Positions 39,380 to 50,187 of a stretch of 64,000 nucleotides of DNA are shown in pieces. Origin of the DNA: Acanthopagrus latus (taxonomy: Eukaryota; Chordata; Actinopteri; Spariformes; Sparidae). Below the pieces are notes generated by a model that saw nothing but the letters and a program-made list of their open reading frames with translations, did no database searches and had not been told where the DNA came from. The translations under genes and the position numbers were made by a program. Position 1 is the first letter of the stretch. Each line of letters opens with the position of its first letter. The stretch lies in NCBI RefSeq assembly GCF_904848185.1, contig NC_051047.1, positions 20,102,525 to 20,166,524 of the forward strand, read 5' to 3'.

Positions 39380-39580
39380 AGAATAGACTTGAAGAGCAGA
39401 GGAGAGGATGAGAGGGAAGCAGACGGAGGGCGGAGAGGTTAAGAGTGAGGAAGAAACCGTACTGAACGGAAAAGGAAGGAGGAAGAAAAGAAGGTGGAAG
39501 AGGAAAAAAAATAGGGAGAAAGGAGAATAGAGAGCACTGGAGATGATGCAGAGAGAGAGAGAAAGAGAGAGAGAGGGATG
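39380..39580. repeat. purine-rich tract, about 200 bases
   Basis: The plus strand is overwhelmingly A and G, ending in GA-dinucleotide runs at 39,550-39,576. Minus-strand frames here encode Ser-Leu-Phe-rich low-complexity sequence and are not genes. Confidence 0.9.
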
Positions 39581-40699
39581 ACAGAGTGCTGACATCAGAG
39601 GGCCAGCAGTCCCTCCACATCACTCAGCCTTCATGGAAAATCAATTCTCCGTGGCATGGACGATGGTGTCAACAGCGGGCAGGACCAGCAGCTCTATAGC
39701 CTCGCCTCGACCATTAACATTAACAGACAGAGTGGTAATAGCACTCTTCAGGTATTATTACAGTCTCTCTGATCTTCAGATGGGGCTTTGGGCCGGGCTC
39801 CAGAGAACGATGCTCAATACTAGTAAAGGAATGACAAACTTTTAGAGGTCATTTTGTGGAAAATCTGGGGTAAACACCAAATTCTAATCAAATGTGTCAA
39901 TATTGAATGGAACCGCGTGCCCTATGTTGCTCACGTTCAAGCAAAAATGTATATTTGTGATGTTGCAAGGACATAAAAGTTTTTGTAATGTACACAATAG
40001 TTTTGTGAATCGCACATGGCCACATTATTTGGTGGTTCACTCAAAAAATGACAGACTGTATCGGAAGAAATCTAGACACATTGTAAACTAGCCTCACAAG
40101 CAGCTCTGTAAGGCTGCCCTTGTGCGCACTTGCATGCTAACATGCTCTCAATGACGGCACTGTTTTTACATGGCGGCCATCAGTTCGGGCTGCTCAGATG
40201 TTGCGCTGCTGTTTTCCAGATTTAACGTGGGTTGCCTTCGGTCAGACAGCAGTTTAGGTTAGCATTCAGCCACCTCCTAGCTTATGGTACCATCTATTAT
40301 TGTGACACAGTATAAGAGGAAAGGTTTAACATTTATACTTAAAGCATCATTGCACATCTTGTACATTTTTATATGAGCTTAAAAGTAAAACACATTAGAT
40401 TTAATCAGGCAATAATGTTAACTAGGAAGTGGTTAAATGCTAATGTTAGCTAATGTTTTCTTTTTCTTCTCAGTTGCTGATCAACCAGGAAGCATGAATT
40501 TATAACAATTTACCAGTTTCCCTTCATCTATATGACTTGACACCTTGACCACTGCAGTGTGACATTTGAGCACCCCACCCTGAGTGTGACACCAGAGGAA
40601 AATAGCCATCATGTGAATAGGGTCTATTCAAGTTTAGCAAGCCAAGGTGCAAAAAATGCACCTAATTTCCATAAACTATGAAGTAATTAAATAAGTGGT

Positions 40700-40912
40700 G
40701 GTGAAGGAAAGGTCACGGGATGGCCAAAAAATTATTAGGATACAATCAGAGGTCAAGGAATTTAACCCAAAACCAAATTGTAAATCTCAGTGTAATGCTG
40801 GAAGAAGTCAGAGGGTTACGACAAATTCTATCACAATCTATGAAAAAAATATGTGGAGATGGTGGAGAGGTATTTCAGTCCGGAAAGACGTCGACCGACT
40901 GACTGACCATCT
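40700..40912 (+). repeat. fossil of a common fish dispersed repeat
   Basis: AAAGGTCACGGGATGGCCAA, ATTATTAGGAT, CAATCTATG, GGTATTTCAGTCCGG and GACCGACTGACTGACCATCT occur in the order seen in a widespread fish repeat whose 3' part ends in GACCGACCGAC-type sequence. It is strongly degenerate. Confidence 0.5.
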
Positions 40913-43900
40913 TGAAAGCTTCGTGTTTAGCATGTCTGAAAATCAAAGCTCAAGACAGAAAAAGGAAAATTCTGCGGTTCTACAGCTTTGCCTGCCTATT
41001 TATAGTGCTTCCTGAAGTTGAATGTAATCTTGGTCATATCACTGTGTCCCTCGCAGAAAAAATAGACCAAGTTTGGCCAGAGGCTATTAACTTGTCATTT
41101 CGGAGACCGAAATGTCCTCTTCTTCGAGTGGGTTGAAAGAGGTGGCGGGGTCAAGTCATTTATGAGCTTTCTTTGGACTGCTCGGGACGAACTTTCCCAC
41201 CCATGACAGTACTGAAACCACACATCTGTGTGATACTGTGCTGTAAATATATCGACTTTATTTAGTCTGATTGGATACGCCTCTGTGGAAGTTCCATTGG
41301 GGTACAACAGAGGGTGAAAAGCCGTGTCTTTGCCTGATTGTTTAGCTTCACAGCACCTCATGCGTCTGAGATTCATGTGTTGTCATGTGCTCGCACGGGT
41401 CGCGTTGGGGGAAAACCCAGTCCGACATTAAAAAATCTGAAGCAGCAAGACACGCAGACGTGATTAATCTCTCGTCAGCATGCCAAAATCCTGCAGGTGA
41501 TTTTAAACTTCCGATGAACCTACCCCAAACATGAATGTGATTTTTTCATCCCACTTGAGACGTGTAGCTGACGGTAGGTCTAGCTTGATCAACATACACC
41601 TGCACTCTCCGCTATAGATGGATATGTTACAGTCGTCCCTCCGCCATACCACCGCTGTGCTGATAGCTTCACTTCCCTTCGTGATGGAGCCATTCGTTAA
41701 AGTGACACAAGCGATCGGAGCACCGCGGACCTGGGACCTGTGTGTGTGTGTGTTGCGATGATAACGCTGTATGTTACTTTGGTAATAAAATGATTGAAGA
41801 GTCGGTGCATGCTCAGGTTCCGTAGAGAGCACAGGCATCACAAAGCCGGCAACCGACATGCATCTATCCTTGTATGTGCGCCACGTGTACATGTGTGGCG
41901 GAGACAGTATTGTGACAGCTTAGTGCTCCCCGCTGTGTACATGTGTACGCAGAAGATCCTCTTTGTGTCAGCGCTGCCTCGCTTTGTGTGTGTTCTGCAC
42001 AACAACTGGAGGGGGAAAAAAAAAAAAAAAAACCTCGATTGATTCCAAAAATCTGCTGCTGCAGAAAGATAAACATGTCGTGCAACACAGATAATTAACA
42101 CGTGACATCCCGGTCTTTTATCAGCGAACTCTGAACCCAGGAAGTGAGCTTAGGAGGATGACTTTCTCACAGCGGGCGGCAGGGTTAGCCGAGCGGAGCG
42201 GTGCAAGGTTTTGCAACGAGGAGTCGGGCCCCTGCGAAACAGCTGCACACAGCTGGAGGCCAGTTTTTTGGGTTTTTTTTTTTTTCCCGGTAACAGAGAG
42301 GGAGGAGGGAGAGAGAGAAGATAGGGAGGGATGAGGCCACGGAACAGGCTTCAAAGGGAGGAGACATCACTACATGGGGGGGGACGGGATGTGAGCCACC
42401 ATCATGCTCCTTTTCCAAAGTAAATAAATAAATAAATATCAATTAGGTGGGATTCCATCAGCTGTATTTAAGTGAACAAACGTGCTTTAGGAATACAGAC
42501 GTAACGAAAAAAAAACTGTAGAAAACTCCAGTGTATGTCGGTCACTTTCATTTGTTAACCATCTTCACCATTTCTTTGTGCAAGCAATTGTTTTCAGAAA
42601 ATTGTGCCAAAATTGTCCATTTAATAGAGTGCCGGGGACGGGTTCCCAGCATCCCCAGCGTGAACGATGGGGACGCTGACTCATGAGTCATCACGGAGGG
42701 AATGTTTGACACGTAATTCAAACAATAAAAGCGTCTGAAAATCTGTCTTCAAGGCAGCATGTTTCGCAAATTAAATGAATGACTAGCGTCTGTTTTCGCT
42801 CTTTTTTTCCCCTCACTCTGGTGTGTGTGTGTTGTGTGAGCGCAGTTTTTTAACAGACGGTTTGGCCCGCGGAGTGTTATTTACTCGAATAAAATACAAG
42901 CTGAAAACCACAGTAAGAAAACTGTCAATGATGGTTCTGTGACAACCAAGCCCACGTAGAAAACAGCTCCAGTGTCAAAAAAGTCTGGTAAAAAAAAAAA
43001 AAAAAGGCAGCTGTATTTGGGATGATTGCATATTAGACCCCTGTTCAAAACAGGGAAATGAATTTTACACATCATGACTTTGTTTTCTCATTATCATTAC
43101 TCCCCAAGTGGAACCATGCTTTCTGTATCAGCGGCAGCTAGGGGAGCGCGTTTCAACAGCAAGTTGCCAAGCGAGATGATGAATGGTGCTGCTTAATCTG
43201 CTCCAGCGTTGTTGCATTATTGTGTGCCACTGTTCCAAAAGTTCTTATCTGCTTGGACAGGGCTGCCATAGGCATCATACTGCCAGCACACCTGACTTCT
43301 CTCCTCCTCTATGTGGCCTCTCTACCTCCTCCCTCTTCCACCCCTCCCCGTCTTTCCCATCACCCCGGTGGCTTCGGTACCATGGAGGTTTTGGTTTGTT
43401 TTTTGTTTTTTTTAAAGACGAAAATAAGACAGAACTGGTGGCGTTGTCAAACATACTGTGTTCATTGTTTCCTGAATTGGGGAGGGCAACGTCCTGTTTT
43501 CTCTCCCCGTGCACATCTGCCTGGGAACATCTGGACAGTGTCGGCCTTTCAACATCGAGCAGAGCGACCATCACTCTCTCCCCGTCTGACACATCTCATC
43601 TCCTCCCAGCCAGCCAAAAAGAAAAGAAAAGAAAAGAAAAAAAAAACGTACACTGATATTCCACATTAAAATCAGACAACAAATTGACTTTAACTACGGA
43701 TGATCGGAAACAAAATGCTTTATTAGATGTGGCGGTGGGGAGATGGGAGGAGAGGAGGAGGCAGCTGGGTGCAGAGGATTAGAAACAGAGGTTGATAAAT
43801 TGGAAGCTGGTTAACAGATGTGGGAGAGTTTGTGGACAGACTGTAGTAGGTCCACTATAGAGAGGTAGAGTCTTTCATTAAATGCATCTTGTTTTCAGTC

Positions 43901-44159
43901 CTGTAACTAGACAGAAGTGTGTAATTGGAGCAACTGGGCAAAACCTTCAAGTAATGTCAAGTAACATTAAAAACTGTAAAAGTTCTTAATTTCCACAGTG
44001 GGCACAAATAGGAACAATGGGTATGATGTAACAGAGAGATTGGTGATGGTAAATGGGAAAGTTTAAGTTTCTGAAAACATTCACCCCCATTCAAACCACT
44101 ATGATCTGTTGAAGCATCCAGCGGGTTGAAATGGACCTAATTGCTAAACGTGGCTTAAT
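40913..44159. other. intergenic, no gene seen
   Basis: A- and T-runs (42,017-42,032; 42,272-42,285; 42,990-43,005), an AAAT tetranucleotide patch at 42,420-42,437 and an AAAAG patch near 43,618-43,647. No coding sequence is supportable. Confidence 0.7.
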
Positions 44160-44692
44160 ATTAATGGTGCAATAAGTAACAATTAGCCACCTTGATATGA
44201 TACCTTCATATTAAAAAACAAATAGGGGCAGCATATCACCAGAATGACTGCTAACTGCTGCAAATGATTCAAACTATACAACTATGATCTGTAGCATCTG
44301 TTAGCTCATTTAGCACCGAAAATCTCTTTTTCTCAGTTGTCCAAAGCTCCTGTGCTAGTGGTGTAAACACCAAAACTCCCCTGGCTGTCCAGTTAACTGC
44401 TGCACGCTATTCAAACTACACATCTATGCTCTGTAGCTATTTTTAGCTTGTTAGCTCAGTTAGCCATGCGGCCAGCTGGACAGCCAGGGGAGGGTTGGTG
44501 TTTACACAGCTTGCCCAGGAGCTTTGGACCACTGGGAGAAAGAGATTTTCAGGGTCAGGGCTAGCTTGTTAGCATGCTAACTGCAGTAGATAGGTCTTCA
44601 GCACAATACAGAGATGTCTCTTCACACTGTAGATAAACTGAGTTCAGTTTTAGGTGTTTTGAACTGTAATTCTTAAATACTGCACCATTAAT
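44160..44692. mobile_element. fold-back MITE with internal 73-bp inverted arms
   Basis: The outer ends ATTAATGGTGCA and TGCACCATTAAT are perfect inverted repeats, with weaker pairing for another 13 bases. Inside, two 73-base arms at 44,318-44,390 and 44,478-44,550 are near reverse complements (GAAAATCTCTTT... and ...AAAGAGATTTTC). The segment from 44,250 (CTAACTGCTGCAAATGATTC) recurs directly from 44,391 in diverged form. The element has no coding capacity and lies about 1 kb beyond the epha3 3' UTR. Confidence 0.75.
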
Positions 44693-45714
44693 GTACAGGA
44701 ATATGTGTCTTTGACTCACTTTTACTCAACACTACTTTTTATTTTGTAATTCTTTCAATGAGATATTTGATATTAACCATACATTTCCCGTTGATCTTAT
44801 TTAATTTTATTTTCTAACTACAAGTGTATGTTGATCTCTTTATTTGACTTCATGTCCTGGATATGGAATGATAAATTACTTTGTAGGCTCATTGTTCAAT
44901 TCAAACACAAGCATCGACATCTTGTTATACTTAATAGTGAAGACTTATAAATGTGGCTATGAATGACCTCTCTATGGACTCCCTCTCTGTTCAGGTTCAT
45001 TGACCTGTGAACTCAGTGATTTGAAACACCTGTCCCGTACACTATATATGTCAGCCGAATGATTGCTGGCTTTTATCCCGTAGAAGGCAGGATGTGCCAA
45101 AAGATTGATCTGTGGAATGTATAATAAAAAAAAGAGAGAGATGACATCTGAGTTATGAGTGGTTGACTTGATCTTTTCAACATATGGAAATATGCTTACA
45201 GTTAGAAGAGAAGCCCAAAAAATTATTTGCCAGCGCGCAACACGGTGACGGGATGCAATGAAAACACAGGAGCAGCTCTATCATTGTCCATTTTTTGGAA
45301 AATATTTTGCCAATATTTATTATAAAAATATAAATGTTTCCACTACAAATCATTTTACATTAGTAGACAAGGCCATCTACATTTGCACACGTAAACTCTC
45401 ACACAGACACACGGGTCAGTCTTGAGACAGAAGATGAGGGATAGGGGGCATAACAGTATTGCTCTCTCAGATGTCCCAGGTTTATAAAGTAAGTCAAAAA
45501 ACCAAAAACACAGATAGCACTGACACATAATTTACTGTATGCTACAGAAAAAACAAACAAAAAAAACATCATCATTGCGCTGTATAATGTTAACAAATAA
45601 ATAATAATGTAATCATAATTGCCTTTTTTATTGTAGAAAAGAAAAAAAACAGAGCAGACATATAATTCAAAATAAGATAAAATATAATACAGATGATTTT
45701 TGTCTCTTTTTTTT
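44693..45714. other. downstream flank of epha3, AT-rich
   Basis: AT-rich sequence between the fold-back element and the proposed 3' end of epha3. Its right end may still belong to longer 3' UTR forms ending at the alternative AATAAA hexamers at 45,627-45,632 or 45,316-45,321. Confidence 0.6.
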
Positions 45715-45738
45715 AATTAAAAATGTTGCACAATTTTT

Positions 45739-45748
45739 TTTATTTATT
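45739..45748 (-). terminator. epha3: overlapping polyadenylation signals AATAAATAAA
   Basis: On the minus strand the sequence reads AATAAATAAA, two overlapping canonical hexamers about 2.1 kb after the epha3 stop codon. Cleavage would be expected 10-30 bases further on, near 45,710-45,730. Single AATAAA hexamers on the same strand at 45,632-45,627 and 45,321-45,316 are possible alternative signals. No strong U- or GU-rich downstream element is visible, so the exact end is uncertain. Confidence 0.5.
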
Positions 45749-45843
45749 CTTTTATACATACAAACATTTGTACAAAGAAGGATGGCCATGTACATATAGT
45801 GGGATCTGTAGCGCTAGTTGCTATCATTACGATGGTTTTACAG

Positions 45844-45851
45844 TATGTACA
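45844..45851 (-). promoter_or_regulatory. Pumilio-type element UGUACAUA in 3' UTR
   Basis: The minus strand reads TGTACATA, a match to the PUF-protein consensus UGUANAUA, about 100 bases before the proposed polyadenylation signals. Pumilio proteins bind such sites in 3' UTRs and repress or destabilise messages. An 8-base match can arise by chance, so this is only a candidate. Confidence 0.35.
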
Positions 45852-47854
45852 TGCTAATTAGAAACGCATAGCAGCAACAGCAGCATCCACAGGTAAGACC
45901 GAGTAACAGAGGACCGACTGACACGATGGACAGGGCCGGGGTTCCCAAAAGCACCGAAAATCACCTTTGTCCATTAGCCAAGGCAATAAAACGTCCAGTC
46001 AAAGTGCTCAAATAGTTTTGTACTACGGTAAGTGCTCTGAAGAAGCTTAAAGATATTACCCATCCGACAGCGCAAAGTACCAAAGTGCCAGTTTAGAAAT
46101 ACTGGGTAAATGTTGCACTGAAGGAATCGGCCGGGTGACGTCAAACATCTTTAAGTCTTCACAGTACAAAGATCATCTCCGTTTTTTTTAAGGTGCCTTT
46201 AGGAAATCCCACCCTGGACATACAGTATGATGTACTAGGATACAGAAAGCAGTCATTTTCTGGAAGTGTTGCATCTCTTTCAGGGCATTTTCACACCTTG
46301 TTAGTTTAGGGCAGTGATAAAAACCCCCACCCCACCCGCAAAAAAACAGACAAATAAATCAAAACTGGAGCTTTTCGCTCAGTGATCCCACGACGATCCA
46401 ACCCAACGAGAGGAGGCACTCTACTTTTTGCATTAAACACACGAGCATTTATGGATTAATGGCTAATTAGCATTTTTTGTTAATAAGTTATTCTGTCCAA
46501 AGCAAAACAGACCTTTTTAAATGTTTCGTACGTGGAAAAACAGATCCCGTTCCTTAGAAGTGTCACTTGATGTGCAGGTTTGATGATGCTGACCAATCTT
46601 ACCTGAAGAAAAAAACTCAAGTAAAAAAACAAAAAAAAAACAAAACTCACTTCTAGTTTTAAACACTTCCGCAACACAGCAAGAATTGTCTGAAGCCGGC
46701 GGCCTTAACGACACCGCTCCGTCTTATTCAAGTTCTTTTTTTTTCCTCTTTCCAATTTCCTTCTCACAGTTTCCTCTTTTTCTTGCCCCTCTGGGCTCTT
46801 CAGCCCTCTCTCGTTTCTCTCTTCCCCCCTTGTTCGAAGAAAGTAGCACAATTAACGTGTACATCCTGAGATTTCACACAAAAAAAGGGGCGTCGGGGTT
46901 GAAGGAACGGCGCTGGAACTGTACAACATCTGCTCAGAAGCACATAGAACATAGATGTCACCATAAAGAAAACTCTTGTGTGTGAAGTGTGTTATGGCCC
47001 CAGTACCTTTCGAAAAGCACGGCATTCAATACGTTGTACACGTGGCGGACTCATGGCTTCCATACGATGAGACTATTGAACTGATTATCATAATTATTGC
47101 TTTTTTTTTCTCTTTTTTTCAATGTGACATGTCTACCGAATGCAAATGCTATAGGTTAGAGCTACGGAGTAAGACGGCTCGGTTATTGTCTAGGTGTGTG
47201 TCCGTACGGGCTCCTTCATGGATAGAGACGATAAATGTAGGTAGTTACAAACAAAATCTCACGCCTCGAGACCTCATTAGTCCAGGAAGGGGTCCACATC
47301 CTGGGGCGAGCTGCTGCTGTCGGCCGTGCTCCTCTACACAAGGCATCTCAGCTGTTTCACCGCCTCGTTCCACAGGCGCGGTGGGAGGAGACTGTGAGCA
47401 TGCCCGTCCCCCCCTTTTTCGTTTTTTTTTTTTTTTTCAAAACCGTAAAGGGAAGGCTGTGCAATCCAGCTGAGCCAGCATTGGAGAGCTCCGGCTTTAT
47501 GTTAGTCCAGTCCTTGCCCTGTATCCTAGTCCAGTCCAAGTTTCTCTCTCCGGCCAGGTCTCTCTGACCTCCTTGGCTTTTTCGCTTTTTCTACCCTCTT
47601 TTTTGTCTGTAAGGCATCTGAACTTGGGCATGAAGGGACGGAGGGCTGAAGAGTCAGCTGGCAGCGCCGCACCGAGCTCCTCCTCTGTCAGGACGCAATA
47701 TCGTCTCTCACCGAAAACAATGGAAGCCCTCGTTTTAATCATATTTTTCCATCCGTTTCCTGTTGAAATACGAAGCCACCGTGTTAGACTGTGATTAGCA
47801 AACCACACCGACAGACAGGTCTCCTGTGTTCTCATTCGTCAGGGTTCATTTGTC

Positions 47855-47960
47855 TTAAACAGGTACCGGGCCGTTCTTGGTGTGGGAATCTAGGGCTTTG
47901 AGGCTGCTCACGATCTTCTTCTGCGGTCCAACGATAGTCACTCCAACTTTTTTCAGATCC
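47855..47960 (-). CDS. epha3: epha3 last coding exon: SAM C-terminal half and PDZ ligand
   Basis: The exon contributes 106 coding bases. The first G completes the split GAG codon, then 34 residues follow, beginning DLKKVGVTIVGPQKKI and ending KNGPVPV before TAA at 47857-47855. It holds the last SAM helices, with GPQKK in place of the GHQKK seen in most EphA members, and a C-terminal valine motif that fits a class II PDZ ligand as in other Eph receptors. The acceptor is a long pyrimidine tract ending CTCTCAG, with AG at 47962-47961. The frame is intact and the length fits the family, so the receptor tail looks full length. The sequence after TAA has no long frame continuing the protein. Confidence 0.97.
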
Positions 47961-49250
47961 CTGAGAGAGCGGAGAGAGGAGTGGGACCGGACATGTGATG
48001 GAGGGAAAGATGGGGAGAAAAAAAAGATGGGGAAAGATGCGCATTAGTGTTGGCGGATGTGACACCCATGTGACATTTAATGACATGCTCCCAGCACTGC
48101 TCCCCTGCATCTGTCAGTCACAAAGGACTGCATTTCCCAGAAGGCCACTGGGCTGCCACATCTCTTGAGGTGGTATAAGAGGGGGGAGGGGTGTTGCCTC
48201 CACTCTCCCATCACTAACGGAAACAGAGGTGGGCCTATGGGGCTCCACTGACAGCTGCTATTATGACCCTGTCAGTGGAGGAAACAGGGCCATGGTGGCA
48301 TAAGAGACCTAGTTTCCTACATCGCATTGAAGTGGGACTAGTATGTGGACAGGAGCAGCACTGGTACATGTGTAGCATACAACGCTCTCATTCAAAGGAA
48401 TCTGTTAACTTGTTAAAACATCGTAGAAGCCCATAAACGATTAGTCACATGCATTCAAGTGTAAGAAAAGACCATTTGTGTAGCTACAGCGTCAGTTTCA
48501 CGTGTGTTATGACTGACTACACGCAGCAGTTAGTCAGCTCATTGAAACATCCAAGTCCTTTTTGAAATATACAGAAACAACAACCTGGAAAAATAACTTC
48601 AGAGATTAGAGTACACAAGAAGTCACGGCACACGTTAAGGCTCATCTCTTCTGCCCATCTAGTAGCAACAACAATAGTATTAGTAGAAGCAGCAGTGTTG
48701 CGGTGGTGGTGTTACCGAGACATTTTAGTGTCGTGGTAAAGTTCATATTATTCAGATGCAAGCAGAGCGTGTTGTTCTCCAGAGCAGCCCGAGAAGCAGA
48801 CATTTAGAAAACGTCTTGACCAGCAAGAAAACTGAAAGCGATAAGAATCACAGCGTTGCTTCACTTGATGCTACTATGTAAAGGGATGGTTTACTCAAAT
48901 TATGTTATGTTTTAAATGCAAACGAAACAATTTGTTGTGTATTTTCCATGAAGTTTACCATTAAAAAACAAAAAAACAAAAGAGGTTTTGACTTAAACAG
49001 TATGCCACTAAAAGACAATAGCATTGGGACATTTTTGTCGCCACAGCTATTAAGCACAGGTTAATAAATTACGAGCTTTAAGGTCTAATATTTTCATTGG
49101 TAAAACTCTGTCATGCTAGTTTGTACTTCAGAATGTTCCAAATCTTTTGCTGTCTTAAGATTGACCTCATTTCTGATATAGACCAACAACATTATTTGAA
49201 GGTCTCCAAATATATCTGGTTGGAAACACAACTACTAAAATATCACTTAC

Positions 49251-49536
49251 AGTTGCAATATGTAAGAATGTGTTTAAAACCCAAATTATCAAGAGAATGT
49301 GAATAAATAACAGTTAGCATGTTAACTAGCTACACCCTAGCCACTGTTGTACTGCGGGAGATGCTAGTCTGATCATAAACAATGCCAACACTACCCCGGT
49401 GCTCATTAGTTTCATGGTTAACTGAGCTTACAAGGTAACCACAGCTACAATTAACAGCAGCAACCAGTGTGACTTTAGGAGGTGTCCCATTCTTACATAA
49501 AGGACATTTTATCAACTAACTATCCCTTTAAAAGTC
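49251..49536. mobile_element. degenerate inverted-repeat element (TATGTAAGAATG ends)
   Basis: The motif TATGTAAGAATG near the left end is matched in inverted orientation by CATTCTTACATAA near 49,488. The interior contains GTTAGCATGTTAACTAGCTA, of the kind seen in the elements at 30,335 and 44,160. No frame is present. It sits in an epha3 intron. Confidence 0.5.
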
Positions 49537-49903
49537 AGACAAGTGAGAGTCCAGTCAGTGGTTCTGGAGGTAGGTTAGTGATGGTTGTTCTTGGTCCTCC
49601 ACCCACCATCCAGAGCCTGAGGAGGCGGAGAGGAGCTGGGCGTTAGAGAGTGGTGATTCCCATGGACGGCTCCCATTCTGGGCAAGTGGCTGGTGTGACG
49701 TGGACCTCCATCAGAACCACTCTACTGAGAAACAGCCAAGCCGGGCAAACATTAACACTTTCAACTGGTTGTTGTCAATATGTGCTTCCTCTAGAACGGT
49801 AGTTAAGGTACATTTTAAATGTGATAATGCAGACTTAATGATATAGATTTGACTTACCAATTCAAGAAAAACAAACAATGTTACAGACAGGAATGACAAA
49901 TAT

Positions 49904-50187
49904 GGTAGCACTATATAATAGCCAATAAATGGTAAATATAAAGATAATTCTACTTTAGTTAATCAATATTTAAGTGTTGTAACCATTTACATAACAATTG
50001 TAAAGGTTCCAAAACATAGGTTGCACTTTATAATAGCCATGTTTGTAGATGCACTAAAAAATATCAATCAACCATTTACAACATATTATACAAACTTTTC
50101 ATGGTTTGTTGTGAAACGACTTTTAAATAGAGTTTAATTAACCATGAATGTACCATTTGTTAATAATGGTAACTGTAAAATGTTACC
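49904..50187. mobile_element. degenerate MITE-like element, GGTA...TACC ends
   Basis: The ends read GGTAGCACTATATAATA on the left and the reverse complement of GGTAACATTTTACAG on the right. An internal copy of the end motif (TTGCACTTTATAATAGCC) lies near 50,021. The interior is AT-rich with no coding frame. The ends resemble those of the element at 63,482, suggesting a related family. Confidence 0.55.

Larger units (their letters stand above)
36836..40699. other. intergenic with repeats and CCAAT cluster
   Basis: It contains the three CCAAT boxes, two repeat elements at 38,262-38,856, the purine tract and the TAAT cluster. No gene was found. Confidence 0.65.
45715..47854 (-). other. epha3: probable epha3 3' untranslated region
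   Basis: Downstream of the stop codon on the minus strand lie about 2.1 kb with no Eph or other recognisable coding sequence. The region has several A- and T-tracts and a purine-rich block in the sense strand (about 46,735-46,830). It also contains a Pumilio-type UGUACAUA site and overlapping AATAAA signals at 45,748-45,739. The length is in the range known for vertebrate EPHA3 messages. The right end is fixed by the stop codon. The left end is inferred: other AATAAA hexamers on this strand at 45,632-45,627 and 45,321-45,316 could give longer forms. Plus-strand open frames here (for example 46976-47473) contain poly-T-encoded runs and are not genes. Confidence 0.7.

Noticed and set aside
46976..47473. 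Plus-strand frame of 165 codons
   Set aside because: It lies antisense to the epha3 3' UTR and contains homopolymer-encoded Phe and Ile runs.
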